Of a stretch of DNA of 64,000 nt, positions 49,561 through 60,267 are shown in pieces. A program made the translations under genes and the position numbers. The notes beneath the pieces are model-generated. The model made no database searches. It had not been told where the DNA came from and saw only the letters and a program-made list of their open reading frames with translations. The stretch comes from Chrysophaeum taylorii. Taxonomy: Eukaryota > Sar > Pelagophyceae > Pelagomonadales > Pelagomonadaceae. Location: assembly GCA_029834535.1 (NCBI GenBank), contig JAQMWT010000392.1, positions 1 through 64,000 of the forward strand, given 5' to 3'. The stretch's first letter is position 1. Each line of letters starts with the position of its first letter.

Positions 49561-51698
49561 TACTGTACTGACGTGGCCGGAGGGCGGTGAGCATGCAGAG
49601 GCGCGAACACACACCAGCATCGGCCAGACCGTTGGTGCCCAGCAGGACTCTTCGTCGCGCCTCTCCTTGGCGACAGAACGAAATGCCCTTCGATCCGGCT
49701 ATCCTTCTCTTCGCCATTCCCTGGCTTGGCGGCGACGAGTCCATCGTTCCTAGCCAGATCAGCAAGCAAAGCCTACTCAGTGCTCTCCTTGGTAGCGTCG
49801 TCATCGTAGGCTTGCTCGTCGTCGAGATCATCGCTGTCGTTGTCGGACTAGGCGCACCCATAGCCCGCTTCATGGAAGCCGTTTTTGTCGACCCCACCGG
49901 CTTTCGCCGTCGAAACCTCGCTTTTTCAATGCCGGTTTTGCTTGCGCGTCGTCATCTCGAAGAACAAAGACTCTCCAACATTCTTATTCGTCGGCTTGTC
50001 GTCGGTCAGCCACGGGTCGTCTGCTTCTGGAGGTCGTCGCTGGGGATGATGATCATCTTGTCAGCCGCCTCAAGCTTTTTCGAGGTTCTTCCTGGAGCCC
50101 CGATCTCAACCACGCGTGCGCCGGTCTCCTCCAGATGTATTCCCTCCTCGTCCTTGAGCGGAGCCCGTAGCTCGACACATTTTCACCCTCGAGTTTCTTT
50201 CGCGGCACGACACCGAAATTCTAAGAGCCGCGGGTCGCGGATGGCAGCGCCACTCACTCCCATGGACCTATAAGGACCCATCGCGCGGGAGACGGCCGTG
50301 CCATCACGACCGTAGCCAGTTGCGGAACACAAACCACGCCGCACTCGGGGAGCACCCGCACCGTATACTCCCGAGCCCACGCCATTCGGGGAGGATGATG
50401 GTGCGAGGGATCAGCAAGGGTAACACAGCGACGGACGAGCAACCTCGGTGGAGCACGACGGTAGACATGGAAAGAAAATGGCGAGTTGGCTGGGCAAATC
50501 ACGTCGTCGCAGCACCACTCCTTGATTCGGACGCGAACGGCGCGGCGTAAGGCGTAGTCGCTCGAGCCTGTGCTGTAAAAGTCGTTACACCGATGTCTTG
50601 ATCGGAAAGATGCTCGCGTTCATGAAACGCAACACATTAGCGATGGGTCAAACTCATAGCACGCTGGTCGCGGTTGGCAAAAAAGGGAGCATGATAACGC
50701 ACGAGATCGGGGGGATGTAAGCGCGTTGAGGAGAGGGGACTTCTCTCTGACGTAGACGCCGCCGGAAGGCCAGACAATGAGATCGCATGGTGTCGCTAAG
50801 GCCTCTCCATGTGCAACGTAACCTCGTTGGCACACGACGTCGTCGAAGCAAACGTAAGCGGTCGTAGGATGGCCTCAGTCGCGGGCTCGCACCCAAGTTG
50901 CGTGTCGGCCCGTTATTCTTTGATGGGTGTCAAATTTGACAGCAACAGTAGTCAGAGAGAAGAAATAAAAAGGAGCGAGGGATGAGGAACAGACCGCGTT
51001 TGCGAGCGAAGTGACATCGACAGTGAAGAAAACTATAGAAGACCAATGAGTCAAACGCGCATCGCACGAAGAAAATCATTTCAGACTCCCACCACGTGGA
51101 CGCGCTACGTGAGCTCAAAACTCGCCGCAGACGTAGAAAAAACAACAACACCAACAGTAATGAGAACGCCGAACAACACCGAAATTCGGTGTTGTTCGAG
51201 AATTCGGAAATCTTGCCACGTGGCTAATAAGAAGTATCCTTGAGTCAGCTCTGATGACTATCATTTTTTGCTGCAGAAAATGGCAAAATATAAAGTACGT
51301 ACGGCATATTGATGAGACACATCTTCTCGAGAAGGCGGAAGATGGTAATAGACGAGGACATTCACGGGGCGGGCGGCGCGAGCATGGGTAGACCGGAATA
51401 CCGGCGCGCGGTGCGTCACGCGCAGGCGGTACAGAGCGAGGTCGTAGGGAGGTGGCAGGCAGGGAAGGTGTGAATTCGGACGAGTAGGAGAACAAAACAA
51501 GACCAGCAGTCGCAGGAGCTGAGACAGCAGGATGGCACACGGGTCGTCGAGCGCCACAAGAGCCTGTCTTCGAAAAAGCCGGTGTGCCATATTGGTGGTG
51601 GCTGTTGAGGTGGTGGTCTTTGTTGAGTATGCATTCTGATTGGCCGTCAGGTGCCGGCGATGTGGTAGTGGCGATAAAAAACAGAACGAGGCACGAAA

Positions 51699-51734
<36 letters not shown>

Positions 51735-51852
51735 ATACAGGCCGTCAGGCATCGGTCACGAATCGGTAAGGCCTGCGCAAAAGAAGGATGGCAAGTAAGT
51801 CTCAAACCCCGAGGCGACGCCTCAGCTCTGGGAAATAAGGAAGGCGAGCGAG
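49561..51852. other. No gene supported; decayed coding-like debris
   Basis: On the minus strand, 49,900-49,600 reads SDNDSDDLDDEQAYDDDATK and LLADLARNDGLVAAKPGNGE with interruptions, and 50,190-50,050 reads KDEEGIHLEETGARVVEIGA, as if from an old coding sequence of unknown kind. The plus ORF 49,587-50,273 is hydrophobic but looks like its shadow. 51,699-51,735 is an (ATG)n microsatellite (12 units). Nothing else recognised. Confidence 0.4.
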
Positions 51853-53903
51853 TCACAACCCCCGAGGCGACGCGTCCTTGCGAATTGGTGAGTCTTCGAG
51901 GGAGGACCGCAGCTCGGCGCAGGAGCCCGAAGATGATGGACCAGGGGTGCGTTTTTCCTCTTCGTCGTCCGAGCCGTCGGACGAGAAGGTGTCGTAGTCG
52001 CTGTGGTGGTTCTGGCCATGCCATTGGAACGTCGTTGGACTGCGGCGGCGGCGGCGGTTAACGCGACGGCACAAAGAACGGGGACTTACAGCAGGTTTTG
52101 TGCTTGGGGGGGATGGCGGCGATTTTTCTTGTGGTTGACTCCCGAGTCTTGGGTTTGCGGGCGGGGGACGCGGGCGGTGATGGGTCGGTCGACGAGGGTG
52201 CCCAGGGCGCGAGAGACGGGCGTCATGTCGAGGTTGACGTAGGCCGAGCCGCGCTTTCGCTTTTCGCAGAAGGTACGAATGGCGGTGTCGAAGCGGGGCG
52301 AGAGGCCACGTCTGTCGTCGCGGGACTCTTGAGCTAGCCAAGGGTGGCGGAGGGCCTCGGCCGCCGTGCAGCGGTCCTCGGGTTGCGGCTGGAGCATTCT
52401 GAGGAGGAGATCGACGCCGTGGCGCGAAACTTCCTTGAGGTCGGCGTCGACGTCGAGCGGGGGGGTCTTGCCGAACTGGGGGGGCTGCTCCCAGGGCGGG
52501 GAGCCGGTGAGGAGGATGTACATGACGACGCCGGCCGACCAGACGTCGACGGGCGGGCCGTAGCGTTCGCGATGGAACACTTCGGGCGCCATGTAGTAAG
52601 GGCTGCCGCAGAGGGTGTGGGTGCGCGCGCGTCGAAAGAGCGCGGCAACCTCGCGTTCGCCGCTGAAGGCGTTCAGGTCAGGCGCGGGCGCCGACACCGT
52701 CGGCGCGGAGAGCGAGGCCGAGTAGGCCGCCGCGGCCGTTTCGTCCGCGAGCAGTGCGAACGCCTCTTCCTCGCCGCTCAGGTACGACGACGCGAGCGGA
52801 GACTCGGCGACGTAGGGCGCGTTCAGTCGGACGTCGAGACCCTGCGCCGTCGCGTAGTAGTAGTCGATGCCGCCGCCGCCGCCGCCGCCGCCCGAATATG
52901 TCGCGGCGGAGGTGTTGTCGTCCATGGTCGAGGCGAGGCCTTGGTGGACGTCGGGCTGCCATCGATGAGCGAGGCCGCCGCCCTCGCTGTGGTCGTTCGT
53001 GTGCGTGTACTGCTGCGCGGAGTCCTCGTCGACCGGCTCGAGTGCCTCGCCCCAGCTCGGTCTTCGTCGTTGCTGCTGGTGGCCCCACGGCGGCTCGGCC
53101 TCGACGACGGGCGGGTGCGTCGCGTTGGGTCCGTCCCCCCACGGGCTGGTCTCGTAGGGCGCGGGTGGGGGGTAGTCGTGGGAGAATACGGACGACTGGA
53201 GCGGTGGCGGGGGGTGCTGCGGCACGACGGGGAGGTGCGGCATAGCGTGGCGAACCGGCGGCAACGCGACGGGCGGGGGCGGCGGGGCGCCGAGAAACGG
53301 GCGGTCGTCGTCGTCCTCCTCGAGGGTCTTGACGAGGCCAAAGTCGCTGAGCTTGATGTCCCAGCCGTCTTTGGTGGTGAGCAGGAGGTTTTCGGGTTTG
53401 ACGTCGCGGTGGATGACGCCCTGGCGGTGCATGGCCGACAACGCCGAGAGGAGCTGTCGTATAATTGTTTTTGCCTCGTGTTCGGTAAAGTTGCCGCGTT
53501 CGACGATTCGGTCGAACAACTCCCCGCCATGCGCGCGCTCCATGACAATGTAGAGCTCGGCCGGGGTCTCCCAGACCTCTCGCATCTCGACGACGCGCGG
53601 GTGTCTGAGCGAGCTAAGGACGCGGACCTCGTCCCTTAGTCGTCTCGTCGCACGGACCCCGACGCAGCATCGTCGCTTGAAAACCCGCTTTACGGCAACC
53701 AATTCGTTGGTGGCGCGGACTCGGGCCCCAAAGACCTCCGAGCTCGCCCCGTGGCCGATAATGTCCTCGATGTCGTACCGTGCCAGGAAGCCACGGGGCC
53801 AAGTGGTAAGGGCTCCCACGATGGGGGGAGCGGGGATCCACTTGGCGTTGGGCACGCCACGCGTCAAGTGCTCGAGGTGCGGTCTCTGGACCGATTCCAC
53901 CAT
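51853..53903 (-). CDS. CAMK-like Ser/Thr protein kinase with long activation-segment insert
   Basis: Exon 1 is 53,903-52,090, the intron is 52,089-52,040 (50 bp, GTAAGT...CGCAG, phase 2), and exon 2 is 52,039-51,853; 666 residues. Complete catalytic set: Gly-loop GHGASSEV (50-57), VAVK with Lys72, alpha-C Glu92, HRDVKPEN (165-172), DFG (187-189), and CGSPYYMAPE ending at residue 441, then DVWSAGVVMYILLTGSPPW and a subdomain XI Arg (EDRCTAAEALRHPW). The pattern is that of the CaMK/CDPK group; no EF-hands are present. About 230 residues rich in Pro, Gly, Ser and Ala lie between DFG and the APE block, where kinases normally have 20-30. The C-terminus has an acidic Ser-rich tail from exon 2 (SDYDTFSSDGSDDEEEKR). 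Probably active, but the insert would need to loop out. Divergent from the next gene by 42 bp. Confidence 0.85.
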
Positions 53904-53945
53904 GTCGGCGGCGGCCGATCGCGCTTTTCCTAGCTACGAAGCTTT

Positions 53946-54536
53946 ATGGTACTACTTAAAAAGGATTTTCAGGAGCGTTGCTCGAGAGTACGGTCCGTTG
54001 AAAACCACCGGATGCAGATTGTGAGCGACCCGTCGTTGCTTCCCGTCGGGTGCGTTGCCCACGACGTGCTCGACGCCCACGACGCCGAGATGGAACGGCG
54101 AACGGGCCCACTCTACCCCCCAAACCGTCGCGCGGCTCTCGAGGTGTTTTTCCGTCGGTCCGTCACCCTCGACCTGCGCCTCGAGCCGCGGCTTGCTGGA
54201 TTTCCGGTGACGCGTTGGCTCGGCGCCGCAGCCGCGCTCGGCGAGCTCGCGAAACTGTGTGGCGTTTCGAGATCTTGTTTGCCCTCGAGCGCTCTCTTCG
54301 CGATGGTCCTCGCGGCGATGGCGGCGAGAATGTTGCGAGCGAAGGCCGTGCATCGAAGCCACGTCGTTGTCCCCGCGATCGTCTTGCTGCGTTGCCTTGG
54401 CCTCAGCCCCGTCTTTGCCCCCACCTTGTGGGTCGCCACCGTTTTCTCGCTCACGACGCCCGCACATCAACAACAACAACAACAACAACAACAACAGCCG
54501 CAGCTCAACACTAAGTTCGCAACGTCTCACAAGTAG
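53946..54536 (+). CDS. Hypothetical protein with hydrophobic C-terminal half
   Basis: 196 residues, unrecognised. Its ends fit the tight packing of the island (42 bp from the divergent kinase start, 10 bp from the next convergent stop), which is the main reason to accept it. Seen: a basic N-terminus, PLYPPNRRAALEVFFRRSVT, two hydrophobic stretches (LPSSALFAMVLAAMAARML and VVVPAIVLLRCLGLSPVFAP followed by TLWVATVFSL), and a poly-Gln run (CAA microsatellite at 54,470-54,496). The antisense frame is also open but less protein-like. The helices with many Ala/Leu and few charges might instead make it a cyclin-like helical fold; I cannot tell. Confidence 0.5.
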   Translation: MVLLKKDFQERCSRVRSVENHRMQIVSDPSLLPVGCVAHDVLDAHDAEMERRTGPLYPPNRRAALEVFFRRSVTLDLRLEPRLAGFPVTRWLGAAAALGELAKLCGVSRSCLPSSALFAMVLAAMAARMLRAKAVHRSHVVVPAIVLLRCLGLSPVFAPTLWVATVFSLTTPAHQQQQQQQQQQPQLNTKFATSHK

Positions 54537-54546
54537 AAGAAAGACC

Positions 54547-55287
54547 CTACTGTCGCGCTAGCATGTGCCTCGTCCGGAGCTCGCGCTTGTAGACGGCCAT
54601 GCGCTCGTGAAATGAGGAGGAGGAGGAGGGGGGCCACTCCGGGGCCCTGTCACCACCATCTCGTGCCCCCCCCCCCGGTCTGGCGCCAAAGACCATCTCG
54701 AGGTCCGAGCAGGCTTGGAGCGCACGCAGCTGGGTTTTCTTATCCCCGAGCTCGGCCTCGAGGTTGGCGAGGTTAGTCTCGGCGCGGTCGACCCGGTCGC
54801 AGAGGTCGGCGTGGCACTGTCGCACCGCGTCGGCGTCCATGTTGGCCACGAGCGTGCGGTTGCGTTCTTCCATCAACTGCTCGTTCAACTGGTCCATCTC
54901 CTCGTCGAGCATCGCCGACCGCTTTTCCAACGTTTCGAGGACTCGGGTCGCGTCTCCGAGCTCTCCCGCCGCAACAACGTGCTCCTCCTCGAGCCGCTCG
55001 TTCCCGCGCTTCAAAGCCTCGAGCCGCGCCCGCATCTCGACGATCTCCGCCACCTCGATCACGTCGGCACCACACCCGCCGGGGGCGCGCCGCTTCCGCC
55101 GCTCGATTGCCTTCCCTGGCAGAATGCGGCACATCGGCAGAATCTTCTGGACGAACAACTCGGCCCTGTCCTCGTCCTCTCGAAGCCCCACCGCGAACGA
55201 CAAGTTCTGGACGTCGCCGATGTGGCTGAAGCTGCTGTAGGCAGGGTGCGACGCGCTCCCGAAGTAACTCTCCTCTGTCGAATTCAT
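54547..55287 (-). CDS. Coiled-coil protein
   Basis: 246 residues. The N-terminus (MNSTEESYFGSASHPAYSSF) is Ser/Tyr-rich and followed by RAELFVQKILPMCRILPGKA. A continuous coiled coil covers about 85-190 (VAEIVEMRARLEALKRGNER, LEEEHVVAAGELGDATRVLE, LDEEMDQLNEQLMEERNRTL, DRVDRAETNLANLEAELGDK). The tail is Gly/Pro/Ser-rich. No family recognised; a cytoskeletal or trafficking role is only a guess. The frame stays open upstream to 56,364, but that part is antisense to the exchanger. I start at 55,287, 60 bp from the divergent exchanger. Confidence 0.6.
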   Translation of the reverse strand: MNSTEESYFGSASHPAYSSFSHIGDVQNLSFAVGLREDEDRAELFVQKILPMCRILPGKAIERRKRRAPGGCGADVIEVAEIVEMRARLEALKRGNERLEEEHVVAAGELGDATRVLETLEKRSAMLDEEMDQLNEQLMEERNRTLVANMDADAVRQCHADLCDRVDRAETNLANLEAELGDKKTQLRALQACSDLEMVFGARPGGGARDGGDRAPEWPPSSSSSFHERMAVYKRELRTRHMLARQ

Positions 55288-55347
55288 TGCGTTGCAATGA
55301 TTTCGTGACGTCATCACTTTCTCTCGTGTCTTTCCAAAAGCCGCCAC

Positions 55348-56565
55348 ATGGGTCCGGTGGTTGCGCGCGACGTGGGGGTCGCCATCGGGTGCGTCGGCGT
55401 CGCGACGGTCGCGTTCGCGCTGATGGCTGTCGTCGCCCACCGGTTCGTCCCCGTCCTCTGCAAGATATCCGCCTCCTGGAAGATCCCCGCGAACGTCGCC
55501 GGGGCGACGCTCATGGCCGCGGGGGCCTCGTCGCCCGAGCTCTTTTCGAACATCATCTCGGTCTACATCACCAAGAGCGACATCGGCGTCGGCACCATCA
55601 TCGGTTCTGAGATTTTTAACCACATGATCATCCTCGCGGGCGTGGCTTGGGCCCGAGACGGACCCCAACGCCTCGACCCTCTCACGAGTCTGCGGGACAC
55701 GGGCGCCTACCTGGCCGCGCTCTGCGTGCTTCTGGTCGCCGTCAGCGACGTCCACCGCCACGCGAGCACCGACGACGAGATAAACGCCGTCGTCGTCGTG
55801 CGCAGCGCGACGACGGTTCCTCTCCCTCTCGTCTACGCCGTCTACGTCTTCTTTTGCGGCGATCTCGGGCGTCTCGCGCTCTCGCGCTGCTTCGGGCCCT
55901 ACGTCCCCGCCTACACCAAAGACGAAGAGATTATCCCCCTCACCACCGTCAAGGAGGAGAGGCGCCCGCCCGACGAGGACGACGAGGAGGACCTCGACGC
56001 GTGGACGCGCGCGCCCGCCTGCGTCCTCCCCGTCCTCGCCACTATTCCCGCCTCCATGCCTTACCTCGCCGCGCTCTCCTGCGTCGTGTGGATGACGGGC
56101 TTGAGCTACGCGATGGTCGTGAGCCTCGAGCGCGCGGCGGATTTTTGCGGAGCTTCGACCTCGGTCGTGGGCCTCACCGTAGGCGCGATCGGCACCTCGC
56201 TCCCGAACCTCGTCAGCTCTACGACGGCCGCGAAACGCGGCCTCGCCGACATGGCCGTCTCCAACGCCCTCGGATCCAACGTCTTCAACATCTGCATCGC
56301 CCTCGGTGGGCCCTGGCTTTTCTACCCCGTCGTCCATCGAGGCCACGCCTATTCCAACATGCACGACGACGCCGTCGACGTCCTCGCGTTATTCCTCGTC
56401 GCAGTCCTCCTCGCCTACATGCTTCTCAACGTCATCACCAAGTATACCTTATACCCCCAGTTCGCCTTCTACTTCGTCGCCATCTATGCCGCCTTTCTCC
56501 TCACCGCCCTCCTCGCACACAACACGTTTCGATCCATCGAAAATCGCGAACAGGGCGGACACTGA
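55348..56565 (+). CDS. Na+/Ca2+(K+) exchanger family (NCKX/CaCA) protein
   Basis: 405 residues, about ten membrane segments with an acidic cytosolic loop (residues 190-220, EERRPPDEDDEEDLDAW). Alpha-1 repeat: NVAGATLMAAGASSPELFSN (49-68) with the essential Glu64, then GTIIGSEIFN. Alpha-2: GLTVGAIGTSLPNLVSS (275-291), RGLADMAVSNALGSNVFN (297-314). Overall this is the NCKX (SLC24) pattern. Two positions differ: the alpha-2 GTSxPD Asp is Asn287, and the GSNxFD Asp, which in NCKX2 (Asp575) governs K+ dependence, is Asn314. Role by family: Ca2+ extrusion driven by Na+; with these changes ion selectivity may differ. The N-terminus is short for NCKX (no signal-like first helix), so an upstream exon is possible. 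Confidence 0.85.
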   Translation: MGPVVARDVGVAIGCVGVATVAFALMAVVAHRFVPVLCKISASWKIPANVAGATLMAAGASSPELFSNIISVYITKSDIGVGTIIGSEIFNHMIILAGVAWARDGPQRLDPLTSLRDTGAYLAALCVLLVAVSDVHRHASTDDEINAVVVVRSATTVPLPLVYAVYVFFCGDLGRLALSRCFGPYVPAYTKDEEIIPLTTVKEERRPPDEDDEEDLDAWTRAPACVLPVLATIPASMPYLAALSCVVWMTGLSYAMVVSLERAADFCGASTSVVGLTVGAIGTSLPNLVSSTTAAKRGLADMAVSNALGSNVFNICIALGGPWLFYPVVHRGHAYSNMHDDAVDVLALFLVAVLLAYMLLNVITKYTLYPQFAFYFVAIYAAFLLTALLAHNTFRSIENREQGGH

Positions 56566-56994
56566 AGGCGCCAAGGTGGCCCGTTCGTGTCGTTAGATTG
56601 TTGGATTGTAACCGCATAATAACCCCGCGCTCTGCTGGATGATGATGAAAATGATTCGGCGGCGGCGGCTGCGGCGGCGGCGGCCCTTATTTATTAATTA
56701 CCCCGAGACGAGGTAAGTCGTCGGGGGGGGGGGGGAACTCGGGTTCAGCAAGAGGAACCGGCCGCTGCCTCAGATGACATAAATAAATATATATATTGCA
56801 GCGGGTGCAACTCGACGTCGCAGAAGATGACCGACTTTTTCCCCAACCATCGACGTGTAAATCCTGCCTGTCCGTCGGAATGCAGCGGCCATGATGGCAA
56901 CAACGAGAGTTTGATTGGATTTGGGGATTCAACGAAACACGTACGAAGATATATATGCAGGTCCCGCGAGTTTCATCGCCAGAGCCCACCATCC

Positions 56995-57028
<34 letters not shown>

Positions 57029-58090
57029 CATATTATGACGAACTTGGGGTCTGAAGTAGGCCACGTCGAGCACTCGATTTTTTCCTATAAACTACGGCGC
57101 GCGGCCGCGGTGTGGCATGAATGGGCACACAGCTGCCTCGATGATGATTCCACGGAGGGCGAGAGACAATACATATTGGTACTACGACGTAGCTGCACTA
57201 CGATTATGATTCTTTTGTGTTTCTGCATGCGGCATGCACGGTGTTGTTGAATAGAGGCAATGGCGTGTTCAATCGAAGAGCGGCAACGTGCTATCTTTCT
57301 ATCTCGTCACGGCGAGCACAGCTCATACAAAAGCGACCAACGTCGGCCGGGAAAAGGAACCTCGGATCCTTCTTCCGACGAGTTCTAAAAGATCCAGCAT
57401 ACGCAGCAGCAGGCAGGCGATTCTTTGCCGGTCCTCAACGATTTTCTCCTCGATTGTCTCCTGCTCGTCCTCCTCGGTGCGCTCAGCTTCCGGCGGGCGC
57501 TCGTCTCCACTGACTCTTCGTGGTTTTCTTCTCTGTCATTCTCATCGTTCAAGTTTCACATCCTGTTGTTTCTTTCACGGCAACGCGGTCCTAATCCCCG
57601 CCTCCTGCTTTGATCTTCACGGCCAAGGCCTTGACAGCCTTGCCCGTCCGGCGGGCCAATCTCCATCTTCGCGTGGTCACAACACGGCGGGAAAGAAATG
57701 CGAGCATCTACAGATAGATAACACGCTCTTTCGAACGGCGCCACTAACGCCCACTTTCGCACGCATCTCATCTCGTAAGAAAGGAAGGAGCACATGTGGT
57801 GGTACATGGTGTTCGAGAATTCGAAAAGCCGTTGTGCGGAGGTAAAGAACTAACGGAACTCTTTTTCTGGCAGCAACGTCCGGAAAAAGGAGGTCGCAAG
57901 ACAAGACGCGAGGTCATCGAGGATTACTATTAGTTGGGAGTCGGGATTTCGCACCCCGAACGACATCGACCGCGTCGAGTTGCCCGCCCGAGAGGCACTC
58001 GCTGGACCTCTTGGGACCTCGGCGTGTGTGGCTGAACGAGGATTGTCGGCGGCGCTCTCGGTCTCCTGGCACGGAATTCGGCGAACTCCC
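56566..58090. other. No gene supported
   Basis: Downstream of the exchanger: (GGC)n at 56,658-56,685, a G-run at 56,725, AT-rich TATATATA near 56,791, and (GAC)n at 56,996-57,028. ORFs up to 185 residues on the plus strand (57,288-57,845) are Ser/Arg-rich without any motif. Nothing recognised. Confidence 0.4.
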
Positions 58091-59201
58091 CCGGCGTCGA
58101 TTTAGTTGCCCTTAAAACCCGCGACGTCGCACGGATTGCTGCCGACGGGATGATGTTATTGCGCGAGCGCGCGGACGCCGCTGACGGCGAATTCGCTTAT
58201 TTATGTCGCGGCTGCCTGCACGTGTTTTTTGGCGGAGCGAGTCACGTCGAGCTGCGCGAGACGCAAACGTTGCACTTGGTGATTCAGCGCGGGCGCGTCG
58301 TGGTCGAGCTCATCAAGGGCCGCCTACCCGACTGCTTTGAGCGCGGATTGTATTTTTGCCAGCGGCCGAGGTGTCGAAGGCGTGGACCTTGCGGTGGTGC
58401 GCGCGCCGCCGCATCACCCTTCGAGACGTGGCCCTCGGGCTCGAGATGACCGCGCGCGCGGCGCCAGACAGAGTCCAAGGTTGTGTGTTGTTACGCGAGG
58501 TGGCGGGACGACCGCTCGCCTGCGCGCGCGCGTTCATGATTGTCCCCAGCGTGCCGCCCTTAAAACCTTGGCCGACGCGAAGAAAGACGACGCGACAGAC
58601 ATCATCACGAGCTGCGCGTTCGATTGCGATGCTCGGGACGTCTCGACTGCGGTTGAGTCTCCCTCGAGACAAAAACATGCACAATCAATCGAGAAGGACG
58701 ATACGTTTGGAGCTTCCGCTTTGGCCGTCGTACGACGAGCCGCGATTGCACCGTCGGAGACTACTCTTACGCGCGACGCGACAACAGACGCGCTCGATCT
58801 TATCCGTCGCCGTGAAACGCGTCCGCCCAAAGGGCCGCTGCTTTCAACGGGCGCTCGTCGTCGACGACGGCCGCATGGATTTGAAAGCTCGTCAGCTCAC
58901 GCGGAGGACGTCGCCGCCTTCTCGGCGCGGCAAAGCCAAAACTCGGAGCCTTATCAAAACAAAGCACAACCCAAAAATGTGGCACGAAGCGCCGCGTAAC
59001 TCAGAGGTCGGCCAGAAACGGGCAATTCCAAACCACGCGGCGAATGCGACCTCTTCACGACTTTCGATCTTCGGGGACTCGCCATCCGTTTTTCCGTCGA
59101 GTGGCGGCCGTCGTGCCTCTCGCTTAAGGTTGATTCCTCCCGTGGGGAGTTTAGTTGGAACGAGCCCCGGCAACAAGCAAATCGACGCCACATTATTATA
59201 A
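58091..59201 (+). pseudogene. Possible decayed or intron-bearing gene, unrecognised
   Basis: 58,091-58,340 reads protein-like on the plus strand (LALKTRDVARIAADGMMLLR, FAYLCRGCLHVFFGGASHVE, LRETQTLHLVIQRGRVVVEL, IKGRLPDCFERGLYF). Coherent sequence then continues in another frame from about 58,400 (LGLEMTARAAPDRVQGCVLL, REVAGRPLACARAFMIVP; later SVAVKRVRPKGRCFQRALVV, DDGRMDLKARQLT). No clean GT-AG pair joins them, so a frameshift is more likely than an intron. Function unknown. The alternative is that both are chance ORFs in GC-rich sequence. Confidence 0.3.
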
Positions 59202-60207
59202 TTCCTGCAATCGACTGGCGAAGCGAACATGCTGTGTCGGCGGAAGGCCAAGTTTCTCGACGTATGATCATCGTTGGCAACAAGCTGCTGATTATTAAGG
59301 TCCTACCCGCGCGGCGCCGTTTACTTCGTTGGCGATGGCGGATACGGCCTGATTGCGAGCGACAGAGTTGCGTAGACCTCCCGCGGCCCTTTTTTTAAAG
59401 TCGAGATTCCGCTTTCGCGACGGTCCTTGGATGATCAATTGTTGTGGATAGTGAACGTGGGTTTGCCTCATCTTTTTTCACAAATAAGACGATTTCGCTG
59501 CGTCCTTCGTCGAACCCTTACTGCTGCCACGGCTAGAATGTTCTCTTGGCGCGAAGGGCTGCTTCCATTGCACATTTTTTCAGGCCGAGGGACTCAAAGG
59601 CGTCCACGTATTTGGGGTCGCCCATTCATTCGACGACCTGGTCCGTAGTGTCATCGCCTCTGTCGTTCGAGAGCCTCGACGTGCTCCGAGACCCAGAAAG
59701 AGAAGCGTGTCGTGCCGAGGATTAGGAATTCGTCGAGCGTCTACAAGCAGCATCGTTCGTTCCCTTTGCGAACGAACGATCCGCGTCGCCTTTGGGAGGG
59801 ACGGACGCAAAGGCTCAAAGATCTTCTCCATAATCGAGCCCCAACAATAACGTCGTCTTTGCTCGTCGTCGGAGCGGCGGCGGCGGCGTCCAAAATTTAA
59901 TTTTGAGAGAAGGAAGTGGCATCAGGCGAGGGACGAAAATTAAAAATGGTCCCAAAAAAAATCATCTCGTTTCCGGAAGCAGCATCACGCGTGGGATGTT
60001 TGGCGAGACATTCGGGTGACACAACATCATCGCGTTCGAGTCGGAATAGGTAGGTATTTCGTGGAAGGAGACCGATGCCGACAACTCCATACTTAATTCC
60101 GGCGTTTTTGCCGGAAGATAGATTGCGGCGGGGCTATGCATAATTTCGGCAAATCAGGCTCCTGTGTTTTTGACGTACGGAAAGACGCACGAGGTATGTA
60201 TGTATGT
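59202..60207. other. No gene supported
   Basis: AT content rises. A short plus-strand stretch, 59,581-59,760, reads AEGLKGVHVFGVAHSFDDLV and RSVIASVVREPRRAPRPRKR, possibly a gene fragment. (GTAT)n at 60,194-60,207 marks the junction with the Helitron cluster. Confidence 0.35.
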
Positions 60208-60267
60208 CTTAACTACTAATCGACAGATGTTTGTTTGTTTGTTTGTTTGTCTGTCTTTAAATGTCGA
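60208..60267 (+). repeat. Helitron 5'-end fragment (plus orientation)
   Basis: TCTTAACTACTAATCGACAG, ATG, then (TTTG)n, CTGTCTTTAAATGTCGA: only the first 60 bp of a unit, reading toward H7's 3' end. Confidence 0.65.

Noticed and set aside
49587-50273. 228-residue plus-strand ORF with a hydrophobic segment
   Set aside because: It lies over decayed minus-strand coding-like sequence beside the LINE end, and has no start context or family resemblance.
52344-53639. 431-residue plus-strand ORF
   Set aside because: Antisense shadow of the kinase; translation is Arg/Val/Gly-rich with no motif.
55288-56364. Upstream extension of the minus-strand coiled-coil ORF
   Set aside because: The frame is open but is antisense to the exchanger and reads as low-complexity Arg/Asp/Gly; the gene more likely starts at 55,287.
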